From contig CALJHC010000047.1 of the NCBI GenBank assembly GCA_938075415.1, forward strand, positions 1 to 36,090: DNA of 36,090 nt. The letters are read 5' to 3'. Origin of the DNA: an uncultured Rubripirellula sp. (GTDB lineage: Bacteria; Planctomycetota; Planctomycetia; Pirellulales; Pirellulaceae). A program made the translations under genes and the position numbers. Shown here in pieces: positions 33,980 through 36,090 of this stretch (within the stretch, counting starts at the first letter, position 1; the number at the start of each line of letters is the position of its first letter). Below the pieces are notes generated by a model, which was given only the letters and a program-made list of their open reading frames with translations, was not told where the DNA came from and did no database searches.

Positions 33980-34495
33980 TACAGGGGTTCGATGAGGTTT
34001 CTCATCGGACCTTTTTTCTTTCTCGGTTCGCTCTGTTCCGCCCCTATATATATAGCGGTTTCTTCTGGTTCCTTCGGTTCGCTTCTGATTCTCCGTCTTC
34101 TTAGGGACAATCGTAGGGACAACTTCAGGAATTGAGCTTTTCCGTTCAGTAGCTTTTCTATAGTCGGCTTTCGTTATCTGAAGATAATGAACCATTCGGA
34201 TTCCTTCGGTATTACCAAACCAAGAATCCAGCACATGACTAGGAAACTCTTTTGCGGCATCAGTGATTGCTGATCTTCTGAAGTTTTTAAACAAATCAGG
34301 CCACGCATCCAAACCAGCAGCTTCTATAAGCTCTAGCATTTTCCGCCGCCATTCCGTGTCAGACTCATACAGTCAGTATTACTGTGTCTTCTGGACGAAC
34401 TCCATTTCTTGCTGCTCGCTCTAGCGGTTTCTTTACTTCACTAAAGATAGGAACCTTTCTGTATTTTCGCTTCTCGTGCCTATTGTCCGTGCTGT
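33980..34495 (-). pseudogene. Tyrosine integrase, truncated and frameshifted
   Basis: The minus strand holds the C-terminal half of a planctomycete-type phage integrase in two frames. The first (from about 34495 to 34368) reads RHEKRKYRKVPIFSEVKK and GVRPEDTVILT; the second (34369 down to about 33980) continues YESDTEWRRKMLELIEAAG, LFKNFRRSAITDAAKEFPSH and WFGNTEGIRMVHYLQIT. One extra base at about 34370 separates them. The catalytic-domain remains include Arg of FRRS and Tyr of VHYLQ; the N-terminal arm-binding and core-binding domains are absent. The second frame runs on through a low-complexity tail into the tRNA antisense strand, as is common for integrases seated beside their att site. 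The break with the GNAT fragment lies near 34480-34495. Confidence 0.8.
33986..34020 (+). terminator. Terminator after tRNA-Val
   Basis: GGTTCGATGAG (33986-33996) pairs with CTCATCGGACC (34001-34011), one G-T pair, loop GTTT, followed by six T residues. It lies inside the element, seven bases after the att site. Confidence 0.85.
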
Positions 34496-34859
34496 TTATG
34501 TGCATCCCAAATCGCGTGGCAAAGGCGTTCAGCAAAATGTTTTCAGCATTCTGATTGCGATGGCTGAAGCTCATCAGGAGCCATTCTACGCCCATGCGAA
34601 ACCATTCGAGGTGCCAAATCCCCAGTTAAATACAGATGCTAGAGCGGCGTTCAGCGGTTATTACAGTATGGGGATCGTTGAAGATCGAGCAGCAGAAGGC
34701 GAAAGGGATAAGCAGCGTCAGCGTCTTCAGGGCTATGGTCTAGTGCCGTGCAATCCAGCAAATGGGTCCGTGAAGGCTCCTGAGTATGATCTGGCGTATA
34801 TTCCAAGATCAGCACCAAAGGACGTACACGATCTCATTCTAGGTGTCCCAGCGACATGA
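34482..34859 (+). pseudogene. GNAT acetyltransferase, N-terminally truncated
   Basis: Plus-strand reading gives VRAVYVHPKSRGKGVQQNVF, the acetyl-CoA-binding motif A (RGKGV) of the GNAT fold, then ILIAMAEAHQEPFYAHAKPF and a tail to PKDVHDLILGVPAT. The motif sits right at the start; the strands and helices that normally precede it (about 60-80 residues) are missing, the only start candidate is GTG 34476 without a ribosome-binding site, and the sequence upstream belongs to the integrase on the other strand. It looks like a gene cut by the same deletion that removed the integrase N-terminus. Confidence 0.6.
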
Positions 34860-34875
34860 TTATTTGTCCTGCTAA

Positions 34876-35169
34876 TTATTTGTTCGATTCCCCATAAAGC
34901 AAAGCCCCTCCCAGCCAAACAATCGCAACGATCCAACACTTCGCCAATAAAAAACCCGCAGTCACAATCAATCCGCCAAAGAACACTTCCCCAGAGGTCC
35001 ACTCGCCAAACCACTTCGGCAACATCAACCATTCAAACGCCATGAGTTTGACGAAACCGTGAACGTCGTCGCGTTCCCAAGGTGGAACTCTTGATGCATA
35101 GGACATCGTGATGAAGGTGATTACTGCGAACAGTATTAGAAACTGTTGTATAGAACGATCTTTTCTCAT
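34876..35169 (-). CDS. Small membrane protein of the island
   Basis: 97 residues from ATG 35169. Three hydrophobic stretches are seen: about 9-24 (FLILFAVITFITMSYA), 63-77 (EVFFGGLIVTAGFLL) and 79-92 (CWIVAIVWLGGALL), with aromatic loops (LPKWFGEWTSGE). No family recognised. It is flanked by near-copies of CATGATTATTTGT (from 34855 and from 35188), suggesting that it moved or was duplicated as a unit. It lies in the accessory island, opposite in direction to the coiled-coil gene. Confidence 0.65.
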   Translation of the reverse strand: MRKDRSIQQFLILFAVITFITMSYASRVPPWERDDVHGFVKLMAFEWLMLPKWFGEWTSGEVFFGGLIVTAGFLLAKCWIVAIVWLGGALLYGESNK

Positions 35170-35360
35170 CAGACCATTAGTGAGATGTCATGATTATTTG
35201 TTCAGATTTGGAATCTCCCGAACCGTCTTATAATCTAACCACCTGAAGAGATTAAGTTGGCTCCTGTCTCAGATTGATTTGCCCCGGTTTCTGCCTCATG
35301 GAGCGATAAGCTGGTATAACTCGGCGGTGTAACGTTATCCACAATCTGAAGTAAGTCTCC

Positions 35361-35729
35361 ATGTCCAATCCTCCTAGCGTTGAAATAAAGCTCCAAGAGC
35401 AGCGAAAACGTTTGGCTTTGCAAGAAAAGAATAGGAAGCACCAAGAGACGCTAAAGCAGGAATTGCTGGAGCAGCGAAACCGTATAGATTTACTTAGCAC
35501 TCGAATAGCGAAACAGCGGGGACATAAGTACTGGCTTGTTCGGACTGCTAGAAACTATTTAGCTGGTAAAGTCACTGAATTGGAGGTGTCTGAAGTTCTC
35601 GAACAAGTCTTACGTGACGACATCAAAGGATTTCCTAAATTTGAGGACAGTCTTCTGCGTTTTTTCTATGTACTTCTGTTGTGCATTACCGCCATCGCCC
35701 TATTCGCTACATTTCTCGCGTCGACTTGA
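35361..35729 (+). CDS. Coiled-coil protein with C-terminal membrane anchor
   Basis: 122 residues from ATG 35361. Residues 8-55 form a strongly charged coiled coil (LQEQRKRLALQEKNRKHQET, LEQRNRIDLLSTRI), 56-98 a small polar region, and 100-120 a membrane segment (FFYVLLLCITAIALFATFLA). This is a tail-anchored layout with the coil in the cytoplasm. No family recognised. It is the last gene before the right att site. The ribosome-binding site is weak. Confidence 0.7.
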   Translation: MSNPPSVEIKLQEQRKRLALQEKNRKHQETLKQELLEQRNRIDLLSTRIAKQRGHKYWLVRTARNYLAGKVTELEVSEVLEQVLRDDIKGFPKFEDSLLRFFYVLLLCITAIALFATFLAST

Positions 35730-35831
35730 CCCCATGTCGGATCCAGCATCACCACCAATGCTCGCTGAATTTAGGGTGTTTTGTAGGGACAACGATTGAA
35801 GATGTTAGAAAACATTGGGTTTTAGCGTCTT

Positions 35832-35852
35832 GTTCAAGGCCAATACCGCCCA
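35832..35852 (+). repeat. Right attachment site (att), tRNA-Val 3' remnant
   Basis: 21 bases matching the tRNA 3' end at 19 positions (GTTC-A-AG-G-CCAATACCGCCCA). No tRNA 5' part precedes it. With 33959-33979 it bounds an element of about 1.87 kb. Confidence 0.7.
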
Positions 35853-35855
35853 CTG

Positions 35856-35894
35856 AAAAAAGGTTCGGTCCTGTGCAAGGGCAGAACCTTTTTT
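35856..35894. terminator. Terminator behind the right att site
   Basis: AAAAAAGGTTC (35856-35866) and GAACCTTTTTT (35884-35894) pair exactly over 11 bp, with A-run and T-run making it work in both directions. Its place, three bases after the tRNA remnant, suggests it was the tRNA's terminator before integration. Confidence 0.85.
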
Positions 35895-36090
35895 CGTAGA
35901 CGGGCTCTCTCGGTTTCCCACCCAGCGTTGCGTTTGACTGCGGATGCGAATTCGTCTTCATTCGACGTTGTTTCTCGGATGACTTGGCATTTGGTTTGAG
36001 TATCAGATCCCAAGGCTTATCGGATTGTGATCCTGGCCACCCCGCCTAGGTTTCTCGCTTCCACGCGTGGTTGCCCCAGTTCCCCTGTCA
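35895..36090. other. Right end, nothing recognised
   Basis: A minus frame (SNEDEFASAVKRNAGWETERA) looks protein-like, but it has no start and runs through the terminator and tRNA remnant. Confidence 0.35.

Noticed and set aside
35749..35961. 70-codon minus frame across the right att site
   Set aside because: Made of terminator and tRNA remnant sequence; no independent support.

Overview
The window looks like part of a planctomycete chromosome, most likely a Pirellulaceae (Rhodopirellula-like) bacterium. The evidence is the gene content: an exosortase next to a Wzz-type chain-length/tyrosine-kinase protein, secreted PQQ-propeller and DUF1080 proteins, a secreted metzincin with EF-hands, a Ser/Thr kinase beside accD, a SET-domain protein, and GYF and KAP-type membrane proteins. 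Coding density is low, with many spacers of 0.5-1.4 kb, Shine-Dalgarno sequences are often weak or absent, and most genes stand alone or in pairs. This placement is inference from gene families; no marker gene was compared.

Layout. 1-1600 (minus): exopolysaccharide/protein-sorting pair, a partial Wzz/tyrosine kinase and an exosortase. 3025-4179 (minus): secreted thioredoxin-fold protein with its terminator. 5141-8355: secreted EEP hydrolase (+), SET protein (-), matrixin-like protease with EF-hands (+). 9117-11846 (+): two exported proteins, helical-repeat plus sugar-binding-like and PQQ propeller, closed by a strong terminator. 12182-13402 (-): double DUF1080 protein. 13975-17073: inositol monophosphatase (+), aldo/keto reductase (-), GT2-like protein lacking DxD (+). 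17662-18858 (-): coiled-coil membrane protein and small membrane protein behind a clear sigma70-type promoter. 19326-21142 (-): accD then Ser/Thr kinase. 22047-22136 (-): a 29-residue very basic protein like bS22/AURKAIP1. 22906-25006 (-): exported protein then KAP-like ATPase. 25789-30470 (-): zinc-ribbon/GYF membrane protein, EVE-domain protein, BshC-like protein, DPM1-like glycosyltransferase. 31035-33228 (-): NIF3-family protein and infC.

33906-35894 is an accessory island: tRNA-Val(GAC), a truncated and frameshifted tyrosine integrase, a truncated GNAT acetyltransferase and two small membrane-protein genes, ending in a near copy of the tRNA 3' end followed by a second terminator. It reads as a decayed integrative element in tRNA-Val with a two-gene cargo.

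Two other patterns stand out. At least eight unrelated short tandem repeats (13-23 bp units, 2-3 copies) lie in the window, seven of them in spacers. The 5' leader of the thioredoxin-fold gene carries a 13-nt copy of the 16S rRNA 3' tail (anti-Shine-Dalgarno). No CRISPR array, intact insertion sequence, rRNA or recognised riboswitch was seen.
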